Program-made: the position numbers and the translations under genes
DNA from: Coturnix japonica
Taxonomy: Eukaryota > Chordata > Aves > Galliformes > Phasianidae
Length of the DNA stretch: 64,000 nucleotides
Reading direction: 5' to 3'
Assembly (NCBI RefSeq): GCF_001577835.2
Contig: NC_029518.1
Location: 73,633,958 to 73,697,957, forward strand
The notes under the pieces: generated by a model
What the model was told of the DNA's origin: nothing
Database searches by the model: none
What the model saw: only the letters and a program-made list of their open reading frames with translations
Shown here: piece by piece, positions 26,401 through 38,626 of the stretch
Numbering within the stretch: position 1 is the stretch's first letter
Layout: each line of letters starts with the position of its first letter

Positions 26401-29400
26401 AGTTGTCACTGGTACTGTCCTACGGTCACCCAGGAACAACCTGTCCTCACGGCCTGCGGCAAGCAAGGTGACAAGTACTATCACTATAACACCTGTGACT
26501 ACGTCCTCCACACGAGGAACGCAGTCAGTGGTAAGCAGCACAGTCCCATTTTGTAACCTTTATGGTCAGGAGAATGGAGAGCATAGTTTGGGTTTGAGAC
26601 GCCAAAAGGGAAACAATAAGTGAGAAGAGGAGAAACTCCAGGCTGCCCTACATGTGTTTCAGATATAGGCTTAGCTATAAGATCTGAATTTGCTTGTGAT
26701 GGAAATGAGTAACTTTATGCCAGCATTGGGCAGTGATACAGAATCATAGAATGACTTGGCTTGGAAGGGACTTTAAAGAATGCCATGGGTAGGGCTGCTC
26801 CCACCAAATCAGGTTGCCCAGGTCTCCATCCAACCCGGCTTTCAGTACTTCTCTGGGCAACCAGCTCCAGCACCTTGCCACCCTCTGAGTAGAGAATTTC
26901 TCCCTAATATCTAACCTAAATCTTGCCACTTTCCTATCACTATCTGCTCATGTAAAATGTTGGGCTTCCTCCTGTTTATAAGCGCCCTTTAGTATATTTT
27001 TGGCATTATCTCTCAAAGGAGTAACTTTGAAAGGAACTCAGTGCAAAACTACTGAATATAATAGCAGTCCTGTAAAATTCTAAGTGAGAAAGAGATGAAG
27101 AATGATGGAGATGACAGCAATTTTTACTAAGTACAACTTCTGACTTCTGATAATACTCGTAGTGGTTTTTGGCCCAGCTGGATAGTCCTTAGCATCTGAT
27201 AATGCAGGCTGATATTTCTTTGGTAGAATCTCATTATATTTATTATTAATTAATATCTGCTGTAATATTGGACTCTGATGGAATGAACAGCCAGATTTGA
27301 TACCACTGTTTTGTGCTCCAACTCTCTTTCAGCCAGTGAGTACGAGGGTTCTTTCTGTCCCACTAATGTTATCAACTTTTCTAAGTGCTCTCTCTACCAC
27401 ATTGATTGCTGCTTTCTGTCTTTGGTTCCTTTTTTGTTAGTGCTCTCCCTCCCTAAAGATTTACTAGGCCTTGGACATCATTTTGCAATGCTTTAGTTGG
27501 GAAAGAAGAATTTGACCAACACACAAAAGCAGCAGTACTGTATTAATCCAAAAGCTTATTTAGCCTGTAGCAGTTACTTAGGGTAAGACTATTTTAAGTG
27601 GATAAACAGAGAGTCATGTTTTCATCAATGTCTGTTCCCAATTTTTGGCAGTAGGTAAGTATTTCTTTCTGAACCAGAGCCTGTAGCCACATCTTTGTAT
27701 TTAACAGACTGTGGTGGTGTCTTCTTCTATCTGTTCTGTGTTTTGAACTTGTTTATTCTGTTGTTCCCACAACATCATAGGCCAGTTAATTCATTTGTGG
27801 GCTGCAGAAAAATGCTGGGGATTTTTATTACCTTTTACTGCAATACCTTAGTTGGTTACAGTCTCTATCTTAACATATACTAAACAAGCGTGCCCTGAAA
27901 TTTGCATTTGCCATGCTGATCTATTTGGGATTGCATGTACAATTTCTCCTCACATGTATAATGCATTGGAGATGTTTTACAGGGACTCCTGTATACTAAA
28001 AGCAACTGTTCATTTTTTAAAGTCTCAAGTTAATTCATTTATTCACTCCTTTGTCTCTCAGAAGCTTGGAAAACCTATTTTTGAGAATTCACCATTCTTT
28101 TTTACTGCATGTCTGACTCTTCTGTGGCGATGCACTGAACTGAGGCAGACAAAACGTTTTTTCTTTTGTTTTCATCTGGCTAAAATGTAGTTTCTCTCAT
28201 CACTTCATCGCTGATTTGGAATGTAAGGAAATAGCTCAACCATAGGATTTACTTTATCTTTTGCTTTCCTTTGTGTTTTAAGGCCCATGTCAGATTAGCA
28301 GGGAACTTATAACAAGCCCAACTGTGCTTTTTCCTCCCTAACACTCTGAAAAAAATAGAAGTTGTATATTCACCATGTGTTTTGCAAGTGGCTGGTTTAT
28401 AAACACATTCAATACCCCTAGATAGGAAAAATAAGGTGTAATCATTTACTAACCTTTGAAGAAACCAACCTGGGTAATGTTTTGAGGGTATGAGCTCATA
28501 AAATCGAAAAAGACAAACTACAACAATGCCGCTTTCTCGGCTCACTGATTTTGCTTGTTTTTCTTAGCTCTCCTCGTACAAGGTATTTTTTACAATATCC
28601 TAATGCAGTGCAAAGGGGAAAATCTGAAATTTCTAGCTCTTTTCTGCCACTACAACAAGTTTGCAGTTACTGTTTTTATATTTGAAAACATTTAACACAT
28701 TTTCCAATTTTAATTTGTTGACCAATCTTTAGTACTGCAGGTGAAGGTAATTCAAGAGTGCACGTGTGGTACTGTTCAAGGTTCAGCTTGTGGTGTCTGC
28801 CTGCTCAAGAGACCAAAACCAGTTACAGTGGCTTCATGGTGGATCAGATGGAGAGTTGAGGGGTACTACTGTTGATTGGCAGCAACCTGTATGGTAGAGT
28901 AGCTGCAGTTATCTGTCTCTCTTAGTAAAGCCTTTTTCTGAGTCTGTGATGGTTCTGACATAGAGAAAAGGGGGCGCTGGTCTAAAGAAATATCAGGCAC
29001 CTGCAGGAGAGTTGGGAAGTTTTTGAGCAGTTAACCAAAAAGATCAATCAAAAGAGGTATCTCTCTGTGACTATCTCCCCTGGCACCTGAACTCGCTGGC
29101 TTCTCTGAGCAGGGCCTCAATGTTTTGGGGGTACTTCATAGAATTTCATCTAGTCCAACTCCCCTGCAATAAACAGAGATATCTACAGCTAAATCAGATT
29201 GCTCAGAGGCTGGTCCTGCCTGACCTTAAATGTCTTCAAGGATAGGGACTCACCACATCTTGGGGCAACTTGTTCTAGCACCTCATTACCTTTATTGTAA
29301 AAAACCTTTTCCTTAATGCAGTCTCCTCTCTTTTAGTTTGAATCCACTTCCCTTTTTCCTATCACAACAGACCCCACTAAAGAGTCTGCCCCTTCTTACA

Positions 29401-32400
29401 AACTCTGTTTAGATTCCCTGGACCTCCAAGGTTCTGTTGCATCCCTCAGCCCCATACTGATACGATGGAGGCTATCCCAGTTAGATTGAATTCAGTGTTT
29501 AACATATAACCATAGCCACTCTGATTTCTATACCCAAACCCACCCTTAAACTTCTAGTTGATGGTAACTGCCTTCCAGGATTTAGTCACCTGAACATACT
29601 TCCTTTGTGCCATTTTAAGCACTCTCAAGTACCCTACCTAGCTTCCAGCTGCTTTATCGGAGGTTGCAGGTCTCTTTAGATCCCCTTTTATCAGCTGGCC
29701 TTGTGCAGATAGCTTGAATAGCCCACAGCATCTCAAATTGCAATAGAGGATTTATGTCAGCCAGGGAATTTAACCGTTTCTGTCTAGGGTGAGCTGGTCT
29801 CTGATCTGATCAAGAGCAAATACTGAAAACACATCTTTGTTATTAAAATATTCCAAAAGCGATCATATACACGAATACTCTCACTCCTTCTGCACATCCA
29901 TCAAATACAATAAAGTTGACCGTAGTGTTCCAGTAGCACATATGGCCAGGTCTGAGCCACTGTAACTTCACCCTGCCTTCCTGCAAAGCCTCTCTGCAGG
30001 CTGCATAAAAATTGAGAGCATTCTTGCATCAACCTGAAGAAAAGATACAGCCTATGAACACACGGGTCTGGAGGGGATTGCTTGGAAGGAATTACCAAGA
30101 GGCAGATGTTTGTATGTGTTTTCTGCCTCAGACATTGCTGAAGTGTACCGTGTCCCTTGCCTGCTTCCAGTGCTACCCTGCCAAAGGGGACGGCTTGCTG
30201 AAGGGCTACATTTATGCTGTTTTCCTTGGCTTAACAAACACAAAATGCTCTTGCAGCTGTCTGAGAAGTGGGCATTAGCTTCCATAGAATGAACATGTTT
30301 GTGTGCCACAACGAAGGAAGCTAAAAAAAAAAAAAAAGTAAAGCCAGTTAGAGTTCTTTTCACACTGATTTCCAGCGATTTAGGCTTGAAATGAGTAACT
30401 TGAAAGCACCCAAATCCTTCGTTAATAATTTACATGCGAATAAAGCTAAAGAAATGCCTGGGATTCCAGCTACTTCATTTGATTGCCTCATGTTTACAGA
30501 CTGTGGAGCTCTTTCAGGGAACACAAGATGTTTGTCATTTGGGTTCCCTGGGATGTTGACATATTTTCCAAGGCTGATGGAATGAATTTGCATGTTTTGC
30601 CCTACAGAATTGTATGGGCCTAACTTGTTTTGACATCTACATGTGAGTTCCATATTAGCCTTTAGACTACTATTGTAAATGTTGCTTTTAGTTATTGAAA
30701 ATGGCTTCCTTCCTGCCAGGCAGACAGCATTCAAGTTTTCCAATTGTGATTTTTTTTTATTTTTTTTTTGTGTGTGTGTGTACACATAGAGGTTTGAACT
30801 GGTCTTAGAAGATTAAGGAATGGTTTTCCTTTCAATACTCAGGTTGCAGACAGACGGCTCTGATGCTCCTGGCTGGAAATCCTTCAAGAGAGAAAAATGT
30901 TCCTTCATGGAGCACTTTAAAAAAACACTCTAAAGTAAATTAATATGTGTTAGAATTGATGCAATCCTCTAATCCAGTGTTCTTCAGAAGTTTACTTTTA
31001 TTTTGTTCATATACCTTAAGTTGCAATATTTAGTCATTTAGCAGACAGTTGTAGCTGGGATTTCTGAATCTCAAGAAAGGTGTTTTGTGAGAACAACGTC
31101 TTCACTGATTACCTGAAAATAAAGAAAGCCAAACTTGACTTGCAACAGAGATGTACAAGTTGTCATTGCTAACATGTGTCTCTATATTGCATGCTGCAGA
31201 AGGTAGGAGACATTTGTATCTCAGAACTGTCATGATTGCGAGTATTTCTTTTAGGTCATGGTCTGTAAGGGGTTAACTTCCAGTTTTGGCCAACATTATC
31301 TGGGCAGAAAAGATGTGTTGTCTTTGAATCTTTTTGTCCCATCCTAGCAGTCCTTGTATCTTTACACAATGAAATTCAGTTGCCTAAACGTGGATGTGGA
31401 TTGCCATTCCCAGAGCTGTGAGAGGCCTGCCTGGCCTGTGACTGGCACTCTAGCTCGGCGCAGATCTGTAGCTGTTGCCAGCTCCAGGCAGGGGCATTGG
31501 GTCCTCAGCTGGCTTCCCTCCAGAATAAAGAAACATTAAATATTGTTCTAGGCTTTAGTTTATTCTTCTGAAGTCCACAAACTTGAGGATAAGAGTGCTA
31601 GGGAAGTTGCTGCCAAGACAGAGTTGGTAGAATGGCTGTCTGCCCTGCCTTGAGGTAGCCCTGGCAAGGTCTGACCCAGAGGTCACCAAGCTGTGGCTCT
31701 GACTCCTGGAAGAGAATTCTTTCCCACATCCTTTTTCCTGCAGCAACAGGAAAAGGAAATCCAAATCTTGGCCCAGTCTCTCTATTTTGGCCCTATTTGC
31801 TTCCTCCTACCCCTGTACTTCCCAGTGAAGAAATAACCAGCCCCAGCCATTGCCCACTGAACTAGGGGAAGCAAATAAAATTCAGTTTTATTTATGTGAC
31901 TGAAAGAGCTTGTCCCAGCTCTGAAAATACGTCAATTAGTAAATTAGCCTCATGTGGCTATTCTATTTTGAGGGCCTGTGCACATCAGTGTGCACATGTG
32001 ATGCTAATATTGTACCTGTCTGACAGCTTGGCCTTGGCTCAACAGCCTCTGAGTGAGCCCTGCATTGTGGTGTGTGGCAATGTCAGAGATCTGCAGGGAT
32101 TCCCATCCATATGATGATCTAAAACGCTTGTCCCTGGCTCTGGAAGACTAGTTTCACTCTGATATTGTACCTTTGGCCCTACTCTAGTAGTATTTGCTAC
32201 AGACACATTTCAAACGTGAACATTTATTTGCTGATAGGCAGGATTTAGGACATTGTTGCTTGAGTGCTAAATGAAGAAACTGTAAAAAGTGTAATATATA
32301 AGAATATGTGAGAAGAAAAACTCTTCAGTTCATGTCATTTCTTTCTCTGTGTGTCTCTTTTGCAGACAGCACAGGATGGGTCATCCCTGAGACCTACACC

Positions 32401-32572
32401 CACCCGTATTCCCGTGTCAAAAGGTATGAAAGCAGGAAAGCCAGTAGTGGCAGCCTCGGGAGCAGGAAATGTGACAAAATTCGAGCCTCGTGCCGAGACT
32501 CAGTCAATGAAAATAGAACTGAAGAAATCTTCAGCCAGTGGCTCTGGCTCCCTGGGCGGGGGTCAGGGCTGA
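2254..32572 (+). CDS. FILIP1: FILIP1, filamin-A-interacting protein 1 (3' part of gene, spliced, 5' end outside window)
   Basis: Three coding exons (2254-2432, 23725-26530, 32366-32572) join in phase into about 1063 codons ending at TGA 32570-32572. Human FILIP1 is about 1213 residues, so roughly 150 N-terminal residues lie upstream of the window. The visible protein is a long Lys/Glu-rich coiled coil, followed by a Ser/Thr/Pro-rich, probably disordered C-terminal third and a basic tail. The block LKSFxxMLVDER occurs twice (codons at about 23822 and 24596), as I recall it does in mammals. The family is known to bind filamin A and lower its level, which controls exit of neurons from the ventricular zone; it is also expressed in muscle. 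Its action is cytoplasmic and actin-associated. Introns are 21292 and 5835 nt. FILIP1L, the paralogue, is the main alternative, but the FILIP1-TMEM30A-COX7A2 synteny and near-identity of many blocks favour FILIP1. Confidence 0.96.
4762..5060 (+). mobile_element. CR1 LINE 3' end
   Basis: It shows the typical CR1 3' region (block ending in a TTCCAACTC-like motif) and closes with the octamer tail ATTCTGTGATTCTATGAT. It is 5'-truncated and in FILIP1 intron sequence. Confidence 0.85.
10705..11166 (+). mobile_element. CR1 LINE ORF2 C-terminus and 3' end
   Basis: The plus strand carries the ORF2 tail ([16 protein letters not shown], then [20 protein letters not shown]), a stop and the 3' end with octamers ATTCTGTGATTCTGTG. 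It is 5'-truncated and intronic in FILIP1. Confidence 0.88.
14690..14868 (+). mobile_element. Degraded CR1 3' end
   Basis: It is recognisable from the sequence around the gene-family 'GTCCTTTCTGACCTCAGTC' block and a worn tail (CTGTGGTTTTGTGATTT). It is clearly older than most copies here. Confidence 0.6.
17554..17559 (+). promoter_or_regulatory. Candidate first-exon splice donor (AAG|GTAAGA)
   Basis: This is a near-consensus 5' splice site at the 3' edge of the first CpG block, immediately before the T-rich tract. It would define an alternative FILIP1 first exon. No transcript evidence is available here. Confidence 0.45.
17568..17715 (+). repeat. T/pyrimidine-rich low-complexity tract
   Basis: About 150 bases are almost purely T with scattered C and A, on the plus strand. 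The tract sits directly after the candidate donor at 17554 and between the two CG-rich blocks. Confidence 0.8.
20269..20566 (-). mobile_element. CR1 LINE 3' end
   Basis: The minus-strand 3' tail appears as AATCACAGAATGG at the left edge, followed by the conserved CR1 3' region. It is 5'-truncated and lies in the FILIP1 big intron. Confidence 0.87.
23725..26530 (+). CDS. FILIP1: FILIP1 main coding exon
   Basis: The acceptor is TTTCAG at 23719-23724. The first base completes the Arg codon and then 935 full codons follow. The first ~600 codons are coiled coil, including [32 protein letters not shown] and [13 protein letters not shown]. The remainder is Ser/Thr/Pro-rich with the conserved stretches [44 protein letters not shown] and [14 protein letters not shown]. 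The donor GTG|GTAAGC is at 26531, phase 0. If it is not used, the frame stays open for 30 more codons to TGA 26621-26623, giving a different C-terminus. The first in-frame Met of this exon, at 23840, would give a 965-residue protein, close to the short FILIP isoform. Confidence 0.97.
26738..26998 (-). mobile_element. CR1 LINE 3' end just after FILIP1 main exon
   Basis: The left edge is the tail CAGAATCATAGAATG, followed by the CR1 3' region on the minus strand. It sits about 115 bp beyond the stop of the read-through frame of the FILIP1 main exon. Confidence 0.83.
29139..29415 (-). mobile_element. CR1 LINE 3' end, worn
   Basis: It contains ATCTAGTCCAACTCCCCTGC and the downstream CR1 3' blocks on the minus strand. 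Its tail is reduced to CATAGAATTT. It lies in the FILIP1 last intron. Confidence 0.78.
32366..32572 (+). CDS. FILIP1: FILIP1 terminal coding exon
   Basis: The acceptor is a T-rich tract ending TGCAG at 32361-32365, phase 0. It encodes [14 protein letters not shown], then [31 protein letters not shown] and a Gly/Ser-rich end LGGGQG before TGA. This closely matches the end of human FILIP1 (LGGGKG). A second weak GT (GGGG|GTCAGG) lies just before the stop codon and could serve as an alternative donor. Confidence 0.95.
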   Translation, partial: TAQDGSSLRPTPTRIPVSKGMKAGKPVVAASGAGNVTKFEPRAETQSMKIELKKSSASGSGSLGGGQG

Positions 32573-34450
32573 TGGCAGGTTCAGGGGGTATGTTCTGCAG
32601 CTGTTACTGCTACCATGAACTACAGCCCCCTGTCTGTGGAGTTGCTCATGATTTTCCATACTAACGAAGCCCTTCACCTGTCACTCACAACCAACTAATG
32701 AGTGTGTGTGATGACTACTTGAGTAACAACATCCTTTTGTTTTCTTATTGAAGGAGGAAAAGAACCATCAGAAAGGCAGTGTACATCAGGAATACATTCA
32801 GCCTGGGAAATGAGAATGGGCAACTTCACCAAGTTATTAATCCAGCCTAGGAATATTTAATGCTTGACTTGGTGACTTTTCAATAGACTGAAGGAAGATC
32901 AGTCACTTTTAAACAACTATCTTCCAGCATAACAGATCACTTTCTGTCCTGGCTTCTCTGTGGAGCACCTGCGTGTAACCACATTTTTGAGATGCTGTGG
33001 TACCTAGGGAGCTGAGCTTTTATTTCAGTAAAAGCTAGTGCCTCACATACAGCAGAGGAAGAGAGAAAGGACCACAGGCTGTGACCAGTCTTCTCTCTAG
33101 GAATCTCTTCTCTCTGTGAGCTGCTTTCTCAAGGCAGTGACAAAATTCAGGGGTATAGGGAGGTTAGTTAGTGCTTACAACTGAATCTCTCTTCTGTGGC
33201 TTAGACTGGGTTACTGCCATCTCTGGGATTAGTTGAAGGAAGTGGGCCAAAAGGTGTTTACTCTTTAAAAAAAGCCTCAGAGAAACATTGATCTGACTAC
33301 AATCAATGAAGTCTCTTTGTGCCTGTTCCAAAAACCATGAAAGTCTATGAAGCAAGTCCTTAAGTTGACTTCAGTGGGCTTGCAGTTTTTCTTTTGGATG
33401 GACTTGTGCTCTATAGATAAACTTGAGCTGTCAAGCATCCTTATGTGTTAGAGGGAGTGTCAACACAGATTGCTGGTGCCAGCAGTTGCTACGTAAAGAC
33501 ACAGTTCAGGTATGGTCAGGGAAAGAGAAAGTGTCTGATAGCTACGTTATGGTCAGTTCTCATTTGTTTGAAGTATTCTGTGTTAAGTACAGACTGCCTC
33601 AGAGTACCATGGAGATTCTTCTTCTCTCTTTTTGTTTTCTTCATTTATATGTTTGCATTTTTAAGCATGTTTTAAGGAATTGTTCCAGCATGGAAATGGT
33701 GTGGATACTGATGATTGTTACAATGATTTATTTAATAACACTAAAGTTATTAAAGGGCATTTCCTTTAAGAAGAAAGTTGCAAAAAAAGAAACTGAGCTG
33801 AGCAGGCTGATAAATTAGGTTTTAAAGCTTGTATACCTCAACCACCACAGAAAGCTGTAAAGGACTGGTTAGGAATAGCTTTCAGAAGGAAAAGCAGGAA
33901 GACAACCAATAAATAATAAATACAATTCACGGAAAGAAAAATGCATCAGTGTGTGAAATATTAAATAGCTTTTCTGTCCGGGAGAAGAAATTTGATGGAA
34001 GAATCTGCCACAGAAGGTCGACAAAATTATATTCAATCCAAACAATGTTTAATCTTCAGTGTGCACTTTGCAGTGCTCCCCAATTTAATCCAGATATGGC
34101 CATTATCCCAGAATACAGCTGGCATTTTATGATTAACATGAAGGACATTTTCTCTGTGATACAAAAGCTGCTGTCACATACAAAAAGAAAAAGGCTCCCT
34201 TTTTTCCATCTGTACAGCACCTGCGGTACCTGCTAGTTTTATGTTTCTGGTTCCTATGGCACCTGAAAATCAGATTCAAATTTTTATAGCACTCAATTCC
34301 CACTATTTCAGATAAAACTTGGAAACTGGAATTATCAAGCGATATAAGTTACCATTCCAGAAGTGCATCGGACCCTCTAAACAAATTGTTGTAAGCTAAA
34401 AGCCTCAGTTTGACAATAAATGGTTACTGAGATCTTACCGTTCTGATTGT
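32573..34450 (+). other. FILIP1: FILIP1 3'UTR (extent inferred)
   Basis: This is AT-rich noncoding sequence. Candidate poly(A) signals are a tandem AATAAA at 33908-33913 and 33915-33920, and another at 34415-34420. A 131-codon open frame here (33423-33818) has no recognisable protein. Confidence 0.5.
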
Positions 34451-34530
34451 AACATGGACTTTTAAACAGATGTTTGAAGAAAACTTATTAAGAGCTTTTA
34501 GCTGGATAGACCCTCTAAATACTGGCACTC

Positions 34531-34540
34531 NNNNNNNNNN
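34531..34540. other. Assembly gap (10 N)
   Basis: Ten N residues mark a scaffold gap of unknown true size, just beyond the probable FILIP1 3' end. Confidence 1.
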
Positions 34541-37500
34541 AAATCTTTAGTTCAAAACAATCATTTAAATAATACTGCAAACATGAGCCCCAAGCTAATG
34601 TGGATACAGTGATGAACTACAGCTGCCTTAAGCCTTCCTTTTCATATCCTTTTTTTTTTTTTTTTTTTCCAAAGAAAAGAGCTATTCCTTAGTTAACTGT
34701 TGCCTTACACAGGGCAATGTTCTAAGCGTGCCTGTGGTTGAAAAAATGGCTTGTTTTGCCTAAGGTCTGAGAAACTAATTCAGAAATAAGCCAGACTTAC
34801 AGTACCTGAAATCCAAGACACGCAAATTAGCACAGCTGAACCAGGACTGCAGACACAAGCTAGGAACTGCTCTATAGAGTCAGAAGGATTATATGAGACA
34901 GATTTGAGAAATTCCAGACAGGTAAGACCAAGGATGCTGTTATTTTTCCTGGGGACAGCACACACAAAAAAAGAGCTTTTGCTCCATAGTCAACCCTGCA
35001 GAATTCCAGAGGGTTGGAATCAGGCAGCTAGTTTGACTGTTAGCTACAGATATGTACTTAGTTGTACTCAGCACTTCTAACATGTTCTGATTGAGCTGAG
35101 ATTTTTGATTTGTAAAGGCAGAAAGAATGTAAGATAATGATACTTTTAAATATTATTATTGTTATTTTTAAAAAGGAAAGCCTGTAGTGTAGAAGTCTTC
35201 AAAGTTGAAGCGTAACTGTCTTTATCTTACTGGAATTTCTTCTGAATCTGAAGACTGTATTTTTAGTGACTGCTGTAGGGTTCTCTGTTCAGTAGGTGAG
35301 CCCCAAAGGGTGATTTAGACAACCGAGTATAAATATAGTCCATAATGCTCCAGCTCAGCTCCCAGCTTTCCTGGTATTGTTTGAGCACCAGAGACGCTCA
35401 GAAGATCCACCTGAAGTTCTGCCACTGCACTGGCCTACTGGTGTTGTAGCCCAACTAGCAGTGCAAGCTCTGAACCTATCTGAAATCCATACTCTAGGTA
35501 TTCATATCTCCTCAAGACATCAAATCAACAATAAAGCCACAATTTCACAGTCATTTCAAGTCAGGACAATAACCAGCCAACGAAGTCAGAAGTTGTAGTC
35601 TTGTCTTTGGCAATTCCAACCCAAGATAATACTGACTTCCATCTGGTTGGCCCAAGAGTTGGCACAAGTGTTAGAACTTACCTGGACAACTGATCTGAAC
35701 TGAAAAGAATATGGCAACAGACAAAAAGTCTAATTTTAACCTAGCCAAAGTGCCAGCTTTTGGGCCAGAAAAAGAAAGGGAGAAGGTGTGGGAAACCAGT
35801 AGCTGTTTTAAAGTGATTGTACAATCATTAACGTCTCCTAATAGATCACATATCACAGGGATACATAGTAGTGCTACTTATTTTAACAAGCTTTTGATTG
35901 AACCTGTTCTTCAAAGACATGACTCAGGACCCTCTTCTCAGCAGTTCTTGAGGTAATTCCAATCAGCTCCACCAAATTCAGCAAGCAATGACAGCTGAGG
36001 GACTGACAACGTCTTTCTTGTTCCCTTCTGTAAAGGCTGTGCTGTTCTGCATGGGGGAGTTCAGTATTCATTGAGCAGAAACAGGAGAATGGTTGAGTGA
36101 TCAGGATATTGAAGTAGGGGGGAAGTCCTCCCAGATTCTGGTCCCTGTTCCAAAGGCTGCCTTTAAGCCTGGTCTTCTGTGAAAAGAAGGCTACTAAGAT
36201 GAAATGTCTGTGTTCATCCATCTGACCTGTGTTGATGAATAACATTGAACACATCCACCAGTTTCAGCCAAACCTGACAAAACAACAGAGGTCCCCAGAA
36301 TAAGTTCTTCAAGTTTAATGAAAAGGGTGACTGAGAAGAGGAGCAAGACCTTAGCAGAACCCCACCGTGTGAAAGAATGCAACATGAGTTCACCTTCAAG
36401 CAGCATCAAAGAACAAACACAAGAGAGTGATGTCACAAATGCCACAAGGGCAAGACTTGTTCAGACCTCAGATTTTACTAGGCACCAAAGGATCAAACTG
36501 TCAGACATAAATGCATAGGAAATTAATCAAGCCTTTACTTACAGGGCTTCTTTATGTGTATTTTACCATGAGTGAGTTAAAGTGCAGAAAACCAGCTTCC
36601 TCTGCCCAGGTGATCATCGGGAATTACTCTTGTTCATTCCTTCTCTCCCTTCCCTTCTTCCCTGTCTTGACTTTTTCAATGAAGTGGAACAGATTCAATA
36701 GCAAAATGCACTCAACTCAGAATAACAGTGATAAATACAGTGGTCTTTGAAAGCGAGGAGGTACAGATTTGAATCCCATCAGACACAAGCAAAATCTGAA
36801 CCTATAGTAGTATTATGAAATACTACTCTTAACAAGGACTATCCGTGTAAGAAGTGAAAATTTCCATTTCTCTTAAACACTTCAGTGTCAAATGGAGAAT
36901 GCCTTGTTGTGGCTGACTGCATAGCCATACAAGCCATAGTGATAATTCCAGCCCATATGGCTCAGGTAGAGCGGCAGGAGAACAGGAAAGGTGTCAACCT
37001 ACTCATGAGAAGATACAGATCAGCATACAGTGATGTGTGAGATTTTGGTTGTAGACCCGTAACAAAGTTTTCTGCTGCATTCTCGAGATTAGAACCTGTC
37101 ACCTGAATGCTGTTACATGGATATTGCTAATGTGGTCACTAGCAGAGCAATGTTTGCATAAATATGACTGAAAATGAGGGAGCACAGAACTTCATCTCTA
37201 ATGTCTATAGGAGCTCTCTCATATTGTTAAACAGACTAAGGAAACAGTAGAAGGAAAGCAGAGATTCTTATTTATTTTGGGCATCTTTTTTTTTTTTTTT
37301 TTTTTTTTCCTTTTGTGGCACCCATTAATGTGATTCTTCAAAAAGCACAAAACACTTCGTGACTCTTCTTCATGTGCCCACAGAATATACATCACCATAG
37401 CAATTAGTCGCATGTGAGTAATCTCTGAAGTCACGTGAATATGTTGATTCATGCCAATTAGATGCCAAATCACGTTACTGCTTGAAATGTGCTACATGTG

Positions 37501-38517
37501 TTCTAAAACGTGTTCAATATTTACCCAAACATTTTCTGATTCTGATCAGAAGCTGAAAGTCACATCTTTAAAGAAGCAATCTACCATCCTGAGGTGTTTC
37601 AGGTGCTTGGCATAATCTGCAGCAGTTGGGACAATTTTCAGACCAATTATATGTTCCTATCACACATCAGTGGCCAACTTCATTGAATCTGTTTGAAACC
37701 TGTAGTTTTCTGGCAGCAGTTTCTGTGAGCTCATCTTTTGAACTTGTTTTCATTTAGGGGGATGTTTTTCTCCCCTGCGTCAGTGTGAGTTACCCTCTTT
37801 CCCTTAATTCTGACTGAGTGCACTCTGACATACCTCTATCCAACTTTTCTCACTGAAGATGTTAACTTCACTTTTAATCTCCATTATTACCTACACTGCC
37901 CTTGCAAAGCTTTTTTGAGGATGCAACGAGGATTAACTACTCTCAAATTGAGAGCTGTCAGCTCTGATATCAGGTACAAAATCATTCAGGTACAGATCAT
38001 TCAGGTATGAATGGTTCCTCACTTTAAGAACTCTTTTGCAACAGGCTTATAAAAATAGAGATACCAATAGATGATTCGCTTCTCTTCACTTGGATGTGCA
38101 ACTCTATGTATCATTTGATGTTATTATTTGTATATATTGTACAAAGAAATTAAACTTTACATACGTACATTAAACATATATTAAAATGTCAGTCAATGTG
38201 CTTCATTATGAGAATTGGTATTTTTGATAGGCCAGTCGCTAATGATGTGTTTGCCTGAGATATTCCAGCTTACACTGAGAGACTGAAACCAGAATGATCA
38301 TTTTCTGTTACCTTTGTTCTCTTTTCCTGCCATTAGAATAAATTCAGTTGCGTTTAAGTGAATTGATAGCTCCTTGAAATGTTCAGACCTAAAAGCCTAG
38401 AAAAATGTATATAATGATATCCTATGAATATCATATTCCTACAGAACTGTGACAAAATCTGTCCTACTGTAGTTTCAGTTTAATAACTGTTTGAATACCT
38501 CTTCTAGTAACTGCAGT

Positions 38518-38626
38518 ATGTTTGAGCAACCTGGCCTTAAGGGAGGTGTTCCTGCCTATAGCAGGTGATTGGAACTAAATGATCTTAAAGATCCCTTCCA
38601 ACCCAAACTATTCTGTGATTTTATGT
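38518..38626 (+). mobile_element. Short CR1 3' end
   Basis: About 110 bp end with GATCCCTTCCAACCCAAAC and the tail ATTCTGTGATTTTATG. It is strongly 5'-truncated and intergenic. Confidence 0.8.

Larger units (their letters stand above)
26531..32365 (+). other. FILIP1: FILIP1 last intron
   Basis: 5835 nt with CR1 copies at 26738 and 29139 and a T-rich/GT microsatellite at about 30751-30782. The first 93 nt are an open extension of the main exon frame (stop TGA at 26621-26623). Nothing else was recognised. Confidence 0.8.

Noticed and set aside
33423-33818. 131-codon frame downstream of the FILIP1 stop
   Set aside because: It lies in the probable 3'UTR, the translation is low-complexity at its end, and nothing is recognisable in it.
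34652-34668. Oligo-T run after the assembly gap as a processed-pseudogene tail
   Set aside because: Adjacent sequence contains no recognisable coding segment on the minus strand.
37286-37308. T23 run as a possible L1-type poly(A) retroposition tail
   Set aside because: No retrogene or SINE body precedes it on the minus strand and no target duplication is visible; treated as a simple repeat.
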